Part shown: piece after piece, positions 31,715 through 42,300 of the stretch
Layout of the letters: each line of letters opens with the position of its first letter
Position numbering within the stretch: the stretch's first letter is position 1
NCBI GenBank assembly: GCA_015067185.1
Contig: SVMZ01000013.1
Location: 1-64,000, forward strand
Source of the DNA: Oscillospiraceae bacterium
GTDB lineage: Bacteria > Bacillota > Clostridia > Oscillospirales > Ruminococcaceae
Length of the DNA: 64,000 nucleotides
Direction: 5' to 3'
The notes under the pieces: generated by a model
The model's database searches: none
The model's input: the letters and a program-made list of their open reading frames with translations, nothing else
Told to the model about the DNA's origin: nothing
Position numbers and translations under genes: made by a program

Positions 31715-33733
31715 ATGGGGAAAAAAGGCACGGCCACCACAGAGAATGCTACCCTGAAAAATAAAATAAAGAAAGTGGCTTCAGACTTTAGACAGTTCCA
31801 TATGAGCGATCTGTTTTTGATGATCTATGATATCATCGCAGTTACAGTGGCTTTTTTCCTGGCTCTTTGGTTAAGGTTTGATTGTAGGTTTACCGAAATT
31901 CCGAAGGACTACTTGATGGCATGGGTGAATTTTGCCCCCATATATGCCGTCTGTAGTCTTGTTGTGTTTAAATTATTTCATTTGTATCAAAGCATCTGGA
32001 AGTATGCCGGCTTGGTTGAAGTGAAGATGGTACTCTATTCTTCGGTGGTGCTTGCAGTCATCCATGCTGCTGCCATTACACTGCTGTTTGGAAGAATGCC
32101 GATCTCCTATTATATTGCCGGTTCTACAATTCAATTTTTGTTTATTTCGTTTGCGCGTTTTTTCTGGCGTTTCATAGCACTTGAGAAGCAAAAAAAAGAG
32201 AAGCTTTCAAAAGAGATTACTGCAAGCAGAGTCATGCTGATTGGCGCAGGAGCGGCAGGACAGATGATCTTGCGGGATTTGAACGAATCAAAAGATATCA
32301 ATGAACAGGTGTGCTGTATCATTGATGATGATGAAAACAAGCACGGGCGCTATATGGACGGTGTTCCGATTGTAGGCGGCCGGGAAGATATTCTGCTGAA
32401 TGCGGAAAAATATGGAATTGAAAAGATATATCTTACCATGCTCAATGCAACGGCTGAGCAGCGCAGAGATATTTTGGATATATGCAAGGAGACAAATTGT
32501 AAGCTGAAAAGCTTGCCCAGCATTGCTGAAATTATTAAGGGTACGGTTTCAGCCAAATCTATGAAGGATGTAGATGTGGAAGATCTCCTTGGGCGGGAGC
32601 CTGTTAAGGTGAATATGGAGGAAATCTACCGTTTCATCGCAGGGAAGACGATTTTAGTCACAGGCGGAGGCGGCTCCATCGGCAGTGAGCTCTGCAGACA
32701 GATTGCAAAGCATCATCCGAAACAGTTGATCATATTTGATATCTATGAAAACAATGCCCATGAGATTGGTCTGGAGCTGAGAGATAACTATCCGGAGTTG
32801 AATCTGGAGGTGCTGATCGGATCGGTACGGGACAGTAGGCGACTCAATCAGGTTTTTGCAAAGTATAAGCCGGATGTGGTCTATCACGCAGCGGCACACA
32901 AGCATGTTCCGCTGATGGAGGACAGTCCTTGCGAATCTATTAAAAACAACGCGATAGGTACATATAAAACGGCATATGCCGCAATGGTGAACGGGTGCAA
33001 GAGATTTGTTCTGATCTCCACAGATAAAGCGGTTAATCCCACAAATATTATGGGAGCATCAAAACGTCTTTGTGAGATGATCATTCAGTCCTTTGACAGA
33101 AAGATCAGGGAAGGAAAAAGCGACGAACTGACTCCGATATATCGCCATAATGGGGATGAGGATGGAAACATGCCGGAAATGCCTGTGATGAGTGAAACTC
33201 CGGTCACGGATTTTGTGGCAGTTCGCTTTGGAAATGTGCTTGGAAGCAACGGTTCTGTTGTTCCTCGTTTTAAGGAGCAAATTGCCAAAGGCGGACCGGT
33301 TACCGTCACACACCCGGATATTATCCGATATTTTATGACCATCCCGGAGGCGGCCTCTCTTGTGCTTCAGGCAGGTACCTATGCAAACGGCGGCGAAATT
33401 TTTGTGCTGGATATGGGTGCACCCGTGAAGATAGACACCCTTGCAAGAAATTTGATCCGTCTTTCAGGATTTGTGCCTGATGTGGATATCAAGATTTCTT
33501 ATACAGGACTTCGCGCCGGCGAAAAACTGTATGAGGAAAAACTGATGGCTGAAGAGGGGATGAAAACGACCCCCAATCATCTGATACACATTGGCTGTCC
33601 CATTCCTTTTGATACGGACAAGTTTCTGCATCAGCTGCAGGAACTGATGTCAGCCGCCTATGACGGGGAAGAGGAGACGATCCGCAAACTTGTAACAGAG
33701 GTTGTGGGAACGTATCAAGCGATAGATATGTAA
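31715..33733 (+). CDS. capD: Membrane-bound UDP-sugar 4,6-dehydratase (CapD/WbpM family)
   Basis: The ATG at 31715 has AGGAG 9 bases upstream, giving 672 aa, the usual length. Four transmembrane helices (about 25-150) precede a Rossmann-like linker domain (about 165-290). The catalytic SDR domain has TGGGGSIGSELCRQI (about 315-329), and ISTDKAVNPTNIMGASKR shows Met in place of the usual catalytic Tyr, as in this family. It converts UDP-GlcNAc to a UDP-4-keto-6-deoxy sugar at the membrane. With the downstream reductase-like gene (34426) and sugar transferase (33776), this fits the CapD-CapN-CapM route to undecaprenyl-PP-D-FucNAc in S. aureus. Confidence 0.88.
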   Translation: MGKKGTATTENATLKNKIKKVASDFRQFHMSDLFLMIYDIIAVTVAFFLALWLRFDCRFTEIPKDYLMAWVNFAPIYAVCSLVVFKLFHLYQSIWKYAGLVEVKMVLYSSVVLAVIHAAAITLLFGRMPISYYIAGSTIQFLFISFARFFWRFIALEKQKKEKLSKEITASRVMLIGAGAAGQMILRDLNESKDINEQVCCIIDDDENKHGRYMDGVPIVGGREDILLNAEKYGIEKIYLTMLNATAEQRRDILDICKETNCKLKSLPSIAEIIKGTVSAKSMKDVDVEDLLGREPVKVNMEEIYRFIAGKTILVTGGGGSIGSELCRQIAKHHPKQLIIFDIYENNAHEIGLELRDNYPELNLEVLIGSVRDSRRLNQVFAKYKPDVVYHAAAHKHVPLMEDSPCESIKNNAIGTYKTAYAAMVNGCKRFVLISTDKAVNPTNIMGASKRLCEMIIQSFDRKIREGKSDELTPIYRHNGDEDGNMPEMPVMSETPVTDFVAVRFGNVLGSNGSVVPRFKEQIAKGGPVTVTHPDIIRYFMTIPEAASLVLQAGTYANGGEIFVLDMGAPVKIDTLARNLIRLSGFVPDVDIKISYTGLRAGEKLYEEKLMAEEGMKTTPNHLIHIGCPIPFDTDKFLHQLQELMSAAYDGEEETIRKLVTEVVGTYQAIDM

Positions 33734-33775
33734 TTTACACTATGCAAAAGAGCTATTTGCAGGAGAGTTGTTAGT

Positions 33776-34429
33776 ATGTATAGGTACGTTGTAAAAAGAT
33801 TGTTTGATATTGTTTTGTCAGGTATTGCAATAATAATATTGATCATGCCAATGCTAATAATTGCGGTTGCAATTAAAATTGATGATCCTGGTCCTGTGTT
33901 GTTTAAGCAGAAACGTGTTGGTAAAAAGAAAAACGGTCAAATTACTTATTTTATGATATGGAAATTCCGCAGTATGAAGATGAGCACACCCCATGATGTA
34001 CCAACACATCTTCTCGATAATCCGGAACAATACATAACTCGTGTTGGTAAGTTTATTCGTAAGATGAGTCTTGATGAATTACCTCAAATATACCAAGTGT
34101 TTACTGGTGTGTTGTCTACCGTAGGCCCTAGACCGGCTCTCTGGTCACAGAAGGATTTAATTGAGGAACGCGAGAAATATGGTGCTAATGATGTGAAGCC
34201 TGGTATCACCGGTTGGGCACAGATTAACGGCCGAGACGAGCTTGAAATTCCAGTTAAAGCTATGTTTGATGGTGAATATGCAGCTGCACTCAATGCGGGT
34301 TTCTTTAAAGGTTTTGCTATGGATATGAAGTGTTTCTTCGGCACCTTTATGAGTGTTTTAAAATCGGAAGGTGTTGTAGAAGGTGGAACAGGAGAACTGA
34401 AAAAGGAAGAAGATTTGATTTTAAAATGA
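33776..34429 (+). CDS. capM: Initiating sugar-1-phosphate transferase (CapM/PglC-like)
   Basis: A 217-aa protein of the small bacterial sugar transferase class. One N-terminal hydrophobic segment (about 13-33) is followed by the catalytic core: PGPVLFKQKRVGKK, WKFRSMK, then MSLDELPQIYQVF, STVGPRPALWSQKD, and PGITGWAQINGRDE. These are the standard signatures of phosphoglycosyl transferases, which move a sugar phosphate from UDP-sugar onto undecaprenyl phosphate. It lacks the four-helix N-terminal extension of WcaJ/WbaP types. Its neighbours suggest D-FucNAc-1-P as the substrate, by analogy to S. aureus CapM. The end overlaps the next gene by 4 bases. Confidence 0.88.
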   Translation: MYRYVVKRLFDIVLSGIAIIILIMPMLIIAVAIKIDDPGPVLFKQKRVGKKKNGQITYFMIWKFRSMKMSTPHDVPTHLLDNPEQYITRVGKFIRKMSLDELPQIYQVFTGVLSTVGPRPALWSQKDLIEEREKYGANDVKPGITGWAQINGRDELEIPVKAMFDGEYAAALNAGFFKGFAMDMKCFFGTFMSVLKSEGVVEGGTGELKKEEDLILK

Positions 34430-35271
34430 AGAAGATTTTAATTACCGGAGCAAACAGCTACATAGGAACTTCTTTTGAAAAGTACATAAACGAGAATTAT
34501 CCCAATGATTATATCGTAGATACAGTTGATATGATTGACGGTCGTTGGCGTGAAAAAAGCTTTGCTGGTTATGATAGCGTATTCCATGTGGCGGGGATTG
34601 CGCATCAAAAGGAAACAAAGCAAAATGCGCAGTTGTATTACGAAGTAAACAGGGATATTGCAATCGAAACAGCTCAAAAAGCGAAAGCTGATGGAGTTAA
34701 GCAGTTTATATTTCTCAGCTCCATGAGTGTTTATGGAATGGATACAGGGATTATAACCAAAGAAACGAAGCCAAATCCTAAGAGTCATTATGGTAAATCT
34801 AAATGGGAAGCAGAACAAGGATTGTATTCTTTGGAGGATGATAATTTTAAATTGTGCATTCTTCGGCCGCCGATGGTATATGGAAAAGGATGTAAGGGGA
34901 ACTTTCAATCGGTTGTGAATATTGTGAAGAAATCACCAATTTTCCCAAACGTGAAAAATAAGAGAAGCATGGTCTATATTGTGAACCTGAGTTCGTTTGT
35001 TGAAATGTGTGTTCGAGGAAAGCTTTTGGGAATATATTTCCCTCAGAATCGTGAGTATGTTTCTACTTTAGAGATGGCAAAAAAAATTGCGGAGGCTCTG
35101 AATAAAAAAGTTATTTTTAGCTATTTAGTGGGCTTGGGTATTAAAGTGATTCGTGTGTGGATTCCAAAGGCAAAAAAAGCTTTTGGATCATTGGTATATT
35201 ATGATACTGAAGATTTTGAATTTTCTTATGTAAGAGTGGAAAATGATGGAAGTTTCAAGCTTAGTGTTTAG
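34426..35271 (+). CDS. capN: NAD-dependent sugar epimerase/reductase (CapN-like)
   Basis: The ATG at 34426 overlaps the stop of the transferase gene (ATGA), giving 281 aa. This is an SDR fold: LITGANSYIGTSF (4-16) binds the nucleotide, FHVAGIAHQ follows, LSSMSVYG supplies the Ser, and YGKSKWEAE is the YxxxK pair. Members that are close by eye include CapN and WbpV-like 4-keto reductases that complete UDP-FucNAc or QuiNAc synthesis. Placement directly after the dehydratase and transferase supports a reductase acting on the CapD product. The stereochemistry of its product cannot be read from the sequence. Confidence 0.8.
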   Translation: MKKILITGANSYIGTSFEKYINENYPNDYIVDTVDMIDGRWREKSFAGYDSVFHVAGIAHQKETKQNAQLYYEVNRDIAIETAQKAKADGVKQFIFLSSMSVYGMDTGIITKETKPNPKSHYGKSKWEAEQGLYSLEDDNFKLCILRPPMVYGKGCKGNFQSVVNIVKKSPIFPNVKNKRSMVYIVNLSSFVEMCVRGKLLGIYFPQNREYVSTLEMAKKIAEALNKKVIFSYLVGLGIKVIRVWIPKAKKAFGSLVYYDTEDFEFSYVRVENDGSFKLSV

Positions 35272-35290
35272 AAACGGAAGGGAGTGCGCT

Positions 35291-36085
35291 ATGGTTAGTA
35301 TTGTTATGCCTGCTTATAATGCGGAAAAATATATTGAACAAGCCATACGCTCAGTTATCAAGCAAACTTATGCGGAGTGGGAATTGATTGTTATTGATGA
35401 TGGTTCTAAGGATGATACAGCAACAATTCTTGCAGAATTTGCTAAACAAGATCATAGAATTCGCTTTTTACAAAACGAAAAGAATAAAGGAGTATCTTAT
35501 ACACGTAACCGTGCAGTGGAATTAGCTAAAGGCGAGTGGATTGCTTTTTTGGATAGTGATGATCAGTGGTTGCCAGAAAAGTTGGAAAAGCAGTTGGCTT
35601 TAGTAGACCAATATCCTGATATGGTTGTTGGTTATACTGCATCTTCTTTTATTGATGATGTTGGTGAGCCATATGGGTATATAATGCCTGCAATTGAAAA
35701 GTTAACTTACGATATGCTGTTGTGCAAAAATTTGATGTCATGTTCTTCTGTTATAATTCGAGCATCAATTATGAAAGGTATTAAAATGCCTAACGATAAA
35801 ATGCATGAAGATTATTTTGTGTGGCTTACGGTATTGCGTAAATATGGCATTGCTTATGGTATTAATGAACCGTTGCTAATTTATCGTTTGTGTGCTAACT
35901 CAAAATCCAGCAATCGTCTTAAATCTGCTAAAATGCTTTTTCAATCGTATCATGCTGTAGGATATTCGGCTGTTTTGTCTTGGATGCTTCTTTTGCGATA
36001 TTCTTTCTATAGTATAAGTAAAAGATATAGGATATTAAATCGGAAAAATAGTCTATTCAAAGAAAAAAGCAAAGTGAATTTTTAA
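35291..36085 (+). CDS. Family 2 glycosyltransferase
   Basis: The ATG at 35291 is preceded by GGGAG 7 bases upstream, giving 264 aa. The GT-A fold is clear: MVSIVMPAYNAEKYIEQAI, VIDDGSKDDT (about 34-43) and the metal-binding FLDSDDQW (about 88-95). The C-terminal part (about 215-264) is Lys-rich and mildly hydrophobic. It adds a sugar to the lipid-linked capsule unit; donor and acceptor are unknown. The gene is strongly AT-rich compared with the operon start, which suggests exchange of this segment. Confidence 0.88.
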   Translation: MVSIVMPAYNAEKYIEQAIRSVIKQTYAEWELIVIDDGSKDDTATILAEFAKQDHRIRFLQNEKNKGVSYTRNRAVELAKGEWIAFLDSDDQWLPEKLEKQLALVDQYPDMVVGYTASSFIDDVGEPYGYIMPAIEKLTYDMLLCKNLMSCSSVIIRASIMKGIKMPNDKMHEDYFVWLTVLRKYGIAYGINEPLLIYRLCANSKSSNRLKSAKMLFQSYHAVGYSAVLSWMLLLRYSFYSISKRYRILNRKNSLFKEKSKVNF

Positions 36086-36102
36086 ATAAAGGAAATAAAG
36101 AA

Positions 36103-36954
36103 ATGAATATTCTAAAAGAGCATCAGGCTATATTGTTTGAGTTATTAACAGAATTCGATCGAGTATGTAAAAAGCACAATATTCCATATGTACTTATGTG
36201 TGGCTCTGCTCTTGGCGCAGTCCGCCACAAGGGAATTATTCCTTGGGATGATGATCTAGATGTTTCTATGTTGCGGAGTGATTATGAGCATTTTCTGAAG
36301 GTAGCTCCTGCTGATTTAAAAGAGCAGTACTATCTCCAGGCAGAAGGTTCTGCTCACTGGACAATGAATTTTTCCAAGCTGCGCAAAAATAATACTACAT
36401 ATCTTGAAAAATTTCATCCGAAAGATAAGAAAATGCACCAAGGCATCTACATTGATATTTTCCCATGTGATAATGCCTCTGATAAAGAGTGGATTCGCAA
36501 ATTACAGTTTTATGCATCACGTGTTGCTCTTGCAAAATCTCTTTGGAAACGCGGTTATGAAACTGATAGTAATAAGAAGAAAATTTTTATGGCATGTTGC
36601 TGTTTGTTACCCGCTAAGCCTTTTCTTAAATTGGCAATGCAGAAAAAGAAAACAAAGAGTGAATATGTACAAACTTTTCTTGCGTGTACATCCAGATATC
36701 GAAAAGGTATTTATAAGCGTTCTTGGTTTACAGAAACGATAGAAATGGACTTTGAAAACATGAAAGTTCCCATTTCTGCACACTATGATGAGCTGCTTAC
36801 CGTTTTATACGGTGACTATATGAAACTGCCAAGTGAAGAAGAAAAAAAAATCAAAGAACATGCTATTCTAATTGATACTGAACGGGATTACAGCGAATAC
36901 GAGAATTATCGTGATGGTATGAAATTTGAGATTTATACGCGGAATATTCATTAA
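36103..36954 (+). CDS. LicD-family phosphotransferase
   Basis: A 283-aa protein with the LicD nucleotidyltransferase-like core: MCGSALGAVRHKGIIPWDDD (about 34-53), including the GxxLGxxRxxGxIPWDDDxD motif, followed by LDVSM and QGIYIDIFPCD (about 123-133). LicD enzymes attach phosphocholine or a similar phosphodiester group to surface glycans, using a CDP-activated donor. No choline kinase or classical LicC is nearby, but three unusual genes follow in the same direction, including a nucleotidyltransferase, and may make the donor. Confidence 0.87.
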   Translation: MNILKEHQAILFELLTEFDRVCKKHNIPYVLMCGSALGAVRHKGIIPWDDDLDVSMLRSDYEHFLKVAPADLKEQYYLQAEGSAHWTMNFSKLRKNNTTYLEKFHPKDKKMHQGIYIDIFPCDNASDKEWIRKLQFYASRVALAKSLWKRGYETDSNKKKIFMACCCLLPAKPFLKLAMQKKKTKSEYVQTFLACTSRYRKGIYKRSWFTETIEMDFENMKVPISAHYDELLTVLYGDYMKLPSEEEKKIKEHAILIDTERDYSEYENYRDGMKFEIYTRNIH

Positions 36955-36982
36955 CTCCAATAAGGTTTTTGTGTAGCAGAAA

Positions 36983-37918
36983 ATGAACGAAAATATTTCT
37001 TTTCCCACTATCGTCACCGCCGGTTCCTCCTACCTTGATATTGATGCTTACGCTTGTTGTGTGGCCATGGCGGAACTACTTTCTATGCAAGGTCAAACCG
37101 CTATTGCGTATTCTACAGCTCCTTGCAACTATAGCGTTTGCCAATCCCTCATTATAGAAGGACAAATTTCTAAAAGTCTGATGCAGGAGTTCTTGTTGGA
37201 AAACGCAAACTACATCATTGTGGACGTCTCTGATCCGGACTTTCTGAAGAAAGCCGTCCCGTTGAGCAAAGTTACAGCAGTTTACGACCATCACACTGGG
37301 TTTGAAGAGTATTGGTCAAGGCGTATTGGAAATCGTACACACATTGAGTTCTTAGGTGCGGCAGCGACGCTCATCTATCGTGAATGGAAAAAAGCCGGCC
37401 TACATGAGAAAATGTCCCAATCAACAGCGCGACTGTTGATTGCTGCTATTCTTGATAATACGCTGAATCTTACTTCTTCCAATACCACTCCCGAAGACGT
37501 GGAAGTTTTCAATGAGCTTTGCAGAAAAGAAAATATAGATAAGGAATGGTGTGCATTCTACTTTTCAGAAGTTCAGAAAAACGTAGAAGCAGATTTGCAA
37601 AGTGCCATTTTGAACGATACCAAAGCCGTCTGTCATAACGAGATTCTCCCGCCGCGTGTGGCACAGGTCGCCATTTGGAATGCGCATAGCATTCTCACAA
37701 GACTATCGGAAATTCGACAATGGTTCGGAGAAGCAGAGAGTTGGATGATCAATATCATCGATATTCAGCGCAACTGTAGCTATTTTGTGTGTGATGACGT
37801 AGTATATCAACAAAAAATCAGTAAGGTTTTTGATATCAATTTTGAATTAAGTATAGCAAAAACGCCAATTGCTTATCTTCGCAAAGAAATTATAAAAAAA
37901 ACACAGGAAAATCAATAA
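36983..37918 (+). CDS. DHH-family phosphoesterase, pyrophosphatase-like
   Basis: A 311-aa protein with DHH-superfamily metal motifs: SSYLDIDAYACCVA (about 13-26), IIVDVSDPDF (about 74) and the signature YDHHTGFEEY (about 92). ILDNTLNLTSSNTTPED (about 157) supplies a further Asp ligand, as in manganese-dependent inorganic pyrophosphatases. A DHHA2-like C-terminal domain follows. Its capsule context, next to a nucleotidyltransferase, suggests removal of pyrophosphate or hydrolysis of a nucleotide intermediate. The weak ribosome site (no clear AGGAGG in the 28-base gap) is noted. The true substrate is unknown. Confidence 0.72.
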   Translation: MNENISFPTIVTAGSSYLDIDAYACCVAMAELLSMQGQTAIAYSTAPCNYSVCQSLIIEGQISKSLMQEFLLENANYIIVDVSDPDFLKKAVPLSKVTAVYDHHTGFEEYWSRRIGNRTHIEFLGAAATLIYREWKKAGLHEKMSQSTARLLIAAILDNTLNLTSSNTTPEDVEVFNELCRKENIDKEWCAFYFSEVQKNVEADLQSAILNDTKAVCHNEILPPRVAQVAIWNAHSILTRLSEIRQWFGEAESWMINIIDIQRNCSYFVCDDVVYQQKISKVFDINFELSIAKTPIAYLRKEIIKKTQENQ

Positions 37919-37957
37919 AATGATATTTCAGTACTTTAGGAAAAGGAGACCGCATAA

Positions 37958-38512
37958 ATGATTGAATTAGGCTTTATCCACGGCAGATTCCAGCTGTTCC
38001 ACAATGACCATCTGCAGTATGCTCTGCTTGCAAAAGAACAGTGTAAAAAGCTAATTGTGGGCATCACCTCACCTGAGAATGCTACGCTCATCCGTGAGGA
38101 AGTCGATCCCCACAGAAGCGAAGCTGCATCCAATCCATTTACTTATTATGAAAGATACAACATGATTAAGCTGGCACTGTTGGAAGCTGGTGTGGCAAGA
38201 GAAGACTTCGAGATCGTGCCGTACCCAATTGAACGTCCCGAGATTCTTTACAACTATGTCCCACTGTCCGCTACTTCATTTTTCACAATTTATGACAAAT
38301 GGGGCTATGAAAAACTTCATAGACTTAGTGAACTGGGATATGGCACGGTTGTACTGTTTGATGACAGGGAAAAGAAAATGTGCAGCACCGATATCCGTCA
38401 GAAGATTGTAGATGGCGATGATTGGAAAGATATGGTGCCCAATGCGGTATATGAATACATCGTTGAAAATAATCTGACTGAAAAAGTAAAACAGATTTTG
38501 CTGAAGAAGTAA
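37958..38512 (+). CDS. Nucleotidyltransferase of the NMNAT/cytidylyltransferase superfamily
   Basis: A 184-aa protein with AAGGAG 11 bases before the ATG. The class I HxGH-type motif appears as GFIHGRFQLFHNDHLQYA (6-23), like the GRFQPxHxGH of NadM-type enzymes. The C-terminal CSTDIRQKI (about 143) is the ISxTxxR motif that binds the nucleotide phosphates. Such enzymes couple ATP or CTP to a phosphate ester, releasing pyrophosphate. Between the LicD/DHH genes and a phosphatase gene, the likely job is to make an activated (CDP- or ADP-) head group for capsule decoration. The cytosolic location and small size fit. NAD synthesis is a possible but less likely alternative. Confidence 0.75.
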   Translation: MIELGFIHGRFQLFHNDHLQYALLAKEQCKKLIVGITSPENATLIREEVDPHRSEAASNPFTYYERYNMIKLALLEAGVAREDFEIVPYPIERPEILYNYVPLSATSFFTIYDKWGYEKLHRLSELGYGTVVLFDDREKKMCSTDIRQKIVDGDDWKDMVPNAVYEYIVENNLTEKVKQILLKK

Positions 38513-38558
38513 GAGCAATGAAGCTAATACAAAATACATAAATAAAGGAAAGAAAAAT

Positions 38559-39290
38559 ATGTTTGATGTAAATACAATCCCCATATCTGAAAGAGTGCAT
38601 ATCACTAAGAATCTGCTTAGGTGGGGAATTACCGTTGATCAGGATACAGGAAAAATTGATTATATTGAAGGTACAGTTATTCCAGAAATTAAATGCGAAT
38701 CCATGCATCTGATCAGACATGCAGAAACAGTAGCTGTTGCAAAGCATGAATTTATGAGTGATACCTCGGATAACTGTGGCTTTACTGACATTGGTGTGGA
38801 AATTACCCATAAGCAGGCAAAAGAGCTTGACGAATATAATTTTGATGTTGCTCTCTATGGCCCCATTCCAAGAGTTGTTCATACAAAAGAACTGATTATG
38901 CAGACTCCTCAGAAGTTTGAGGCATTTAAGGTACATAAGCTGCATGGTATTGACAACACTGGTTGGGAATATAAGTCCTTTGATGAGCTTCAGAATAATC
39001 CAACATTTATTGCTCGAGAGATGGAAAATAATATGTTTGCAAGAACCTCAAGCGGAACCTCTTGGGGTATGGTAATTGCAAATTGCGTTGATGTGATCGA
39101 CCTGATCAATGAGCAGTATGCCGGTAAAAAGATACTGCTGATCAGTCAGGGAAGTGTACTTCGTGCCATGCAGATTCTGCTGCGCAAGAGAAAGCGTCCG
39201 TGGGATGATTTTACAGTTGAAGGAATGTACCATGTCGGTGATGACACCAATAAGAAGAAAAATTACGGTGTAATTGCTAAGGTGTTTTAA
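38559..39290 (+). CDS. Histidine phosphatase superfamily protein
   Basis: A 243-aa protein with AAAGGAAAG before the ATG. An N-terminal extension of about 45 residues (start MFDVNTIPISERVHI) precedes the phosphoglycerate-mutase-like core. The catalytic motif reads MHLIRHAETVAV (about 49-60), with the RH dyad and a third region ALYGPIPRVVHTKEL. KKILLISQGSVLRAM takes the place of the usual second-His strand and has Gln-Gly where His-Gly is normal. That substitution may lower or change activity. It ends the LicD/DHH/nucleotidyltransferase run, suggesting dephosphorylation or housekeeping of a head-group precursor. Confidence 0.75.
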   Translation: MFDVNTIPISERVHITKNLLRWGITVDQDTGKIDYIEGTVIPEIKCESMHLIRHAETVAVAKHEFMSDTSDNCGFTDIGVEITHKQAKELDEYNFDVALYGPIPRVVHTKELIMQTPQKFEAFKVHKLHGIDNTGWEYKSFDELQNNPTFIAREMENNMFARTSSGTSWGMVIANCVDVIDLINEQYAGKKILLISQGSVLRAMQILLRKRKRPWDDFTVEGMYHVGDDTNKKKNYGVIAKVF

Positions 39291-39363
39291 GTTCGAATAT
39301 AAAGGTTCTACGGTATAAACAGCTTTGATGTTTATATAAAAAAGTTATGAGGAGAAGACGGTC

Positions 39364-42300
39364 ATGAATTTGAAAAAATTCGCAAAGTCAGCATTGGCAT
39401 TGTTATTGTGCGTAACGATGATGCCGATATCTGCTCTGGTAAATACCGCAGCAGCTTTATCGGAAGATGCGAACATAGGCAATGCTGAGTCAAGCACATC
39501 CGAAGATGAGACTACATCTGAAGATGAAACTACATCTGAAGATGAGACTACATCTGAAGATGAGACTACATCTGAAGATGAGACTACATCTGAAGATGAA
39601 ACTACATCTGAAGATGAGACTACATCTGAAGATGAGACTACATCTGAAGATGAGACTACATCTGAAGATGAGACTACATCTGAAGATGAGACTACATCTG
39701 AAGATGAGACTACATCCGAAGATGAAACTACATCTGAAGATGAGACTACATCTGAAGATGAAACAGAGTTCACGGAATGTGCTCTGGAAGAACACATTCA
39801 TTCAGTGGAAGAATGCTATACAAGAGAGCTCATCTGCGAAGGGCATTCTGAAGATCAGCATACCGCAGACTGTTTCCATAATTATTTCACCTGTGGTATC
39901 GAAGAACATGTTCACGATGCGTGGGAATGTTATGGCATTGATATGAGCGATATCGGTCTGTTCAGCGGGCGCGAGGAATCAATGCGCATCGACTATAATG
40001 CAGATGCAGTAGCTGATGACTATTACAAACTTATTTCCAAAAAAGATTGGGAATTAGCTCCTGGCATTTTAGAGACCGAAATCGTTTTAAATAATGCTGA
40101 CGGTTCCAAGAGACAGGTTGCACACTCCGTAAAGATCGACATGAATAATCCTTATACCAAAGTTATCCCCGGATATAAGGGAATGATTCCTAAAGAAGGT
40201 AACTACGGTACGGAGGCAACTTCTACCCAGGCTAAGAACGCAGAAGCACTTGGTTATGGCAATGTTGTTGCAGCAACCAACGCAATGCTCAGTTGGTACG
40301 ATAGTGCTTACTACAAGGCAAATCCACATTTGATCGGTGAGCCTTTGTACTACAACATCATAGACGGCTATTACTATGAGAACAGTCAGGGTTCTAGTAC
40401 TTTCTCGGAAAAGAACGCTGTTGTTATTATTAACTATGATTATAATCCTACGACAGGTGAAAAACGTCCAGAGGATATGCCTAAGGTTCTGATGCGTTCC
40501 CAGACGGATCCGCTTACTGGTTGGGAGCAGTGCGCTATTTCTGTTTGGGCTTGGCTTGTTAAGCCGGATGAGAACGGCGTGCCTAAGGTAACTAACTCCA
40601 TGAACCATGCTAGCGGCCATGAATCCCGTACCTTTGTTGGTATTACCGCTGAGGGTGAAATCATTATCTCCGTATCTGACGGACGTCAGGCACCGTACTC
40701 TACTGGTTTCAATATGTATGAAATGGGCGAGTACATGATTAAGATGGGTTGTATCTATGCAGCCAACTGTGACGGCGGTGGATCAACCACTTTCGTATCG
40801 GAGCGTCCCGGTGAAGAACTGAAAGTCAACTGTTCACTGTCTGACGGTGGAGAAAGACCTACCACCAATACTTTCCTTGTTATTTCTACTGCACCAGGCA
40901 GTGGTGAATTTGAACGTGCAACACTCAGCACAGATTATGACTATTACACTCCCGGTTCTTCTGTTACCTTTAATGTTCTCGGAACTGATGCTGTTGGTAC
41001 AAAAGTAGATGTTCCTGCTGATGTGGCATGGACAATCAAGGAAGAGGGCATGGGTACCATTGCGAATGGTGTATTCACTTCTAACGGTACACCCGGCGAG
41101 GTAACTGCACAAATTATCTATCGTGGCGAGGTAGTTGGTGAACGTACGATTACCCTTGCTTATCCTGATGCACTCAGTTTCTCTCAGCCTACTGTATTTA
41201 TTCCTCATGGAAAGAAAGCATTAATTCCTGTAGAGGCAACACTTAATGGTCTCTATGAAATTGGTTTAAGTCCTGCAGATGTTACAATTACGTCAAGCAA
41301 CGCAGCTCTTGGTACTGTAGATGGGTTGCACTTTATTGGAGCCGAGACTGAACCAGAAGAGAATAGCAGTACGGTTACAGTAACACTGAATCATGATCCA
41401 ACAATTTCTGACTCTGTTACACTGAAGCTTGGAGAGCCATCTGTTGTCATGTGGGATTTTGAGGATGGTCAGGCAGATATTGATGAATGGAACTGTATTG
41501 TTCTCAGAAATCCCGGTGAGGCACATCGTGATTTCTATCATAAACTTTCTCTGGCTACTAAGGAGGACGGACAGGTTCACGATGGTAACTATTCCATGCG
41601 TTTGGAAACTAACGGACTTTCTTCCGCTGATGTTCACTCCAAACAGTACGCTTATGTAAGACTTGGTCTGAAAGATCAGAAAATTTCTCTTGAAAATGCA
41701 CGTTCCCTTGGTTTCTGGCTCTATGTTCCCGAAGACAACATTCAGTGTTGGGTACAGGGATTCTACAAGTATGATACCAATGGTGATGGTGTTCCGGATA
41801 CTCTTGCAGAAGTAAACCTGATGAATTCAGAAAACGTGTATTACAATGTGGATGAATCTGGTTGGCACTATCTTTCTATGGATCTCAGCGATTATGAAAA
41901 GGTAGATTTGACATATTCATCTCCTTTTGATGCTGATCCTGCCGATGGTCCTAAGAATGGTGATACCGATGAGTTTTTCCTCGTTATCATTTTCCATAAG
42001 TCTATTAACAATATTCTGTGGCAGACAAATGGTTCTATTAATGGACCGTTCACTTACTACATCGATAATATTACTGTAGACTATTCCGAAGTAGTAGATG
42101 ACCGTGAAGCCCCCATCTTTGAGAGTGTGGTCTTCGACAACGGCGGTATCAAGACTAACGCCGGTAAGCATGACGTCATCACCACCAAGAACAACAAGCT
42201 GAACGTTGTGGCTAACGTGGCTGAGGCTACTTACAGAACTGACGGTACCGGTACCAAGCACGCCCTGTATAACTACACCGGTCTGAATGCTGCTTCTGCC

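Noticed and set aside
39496-39765. CRISPR-like array of short repeats
   Set aside because: The 18-bp units are contiguous without spacers and lie in frame inside a coding region.
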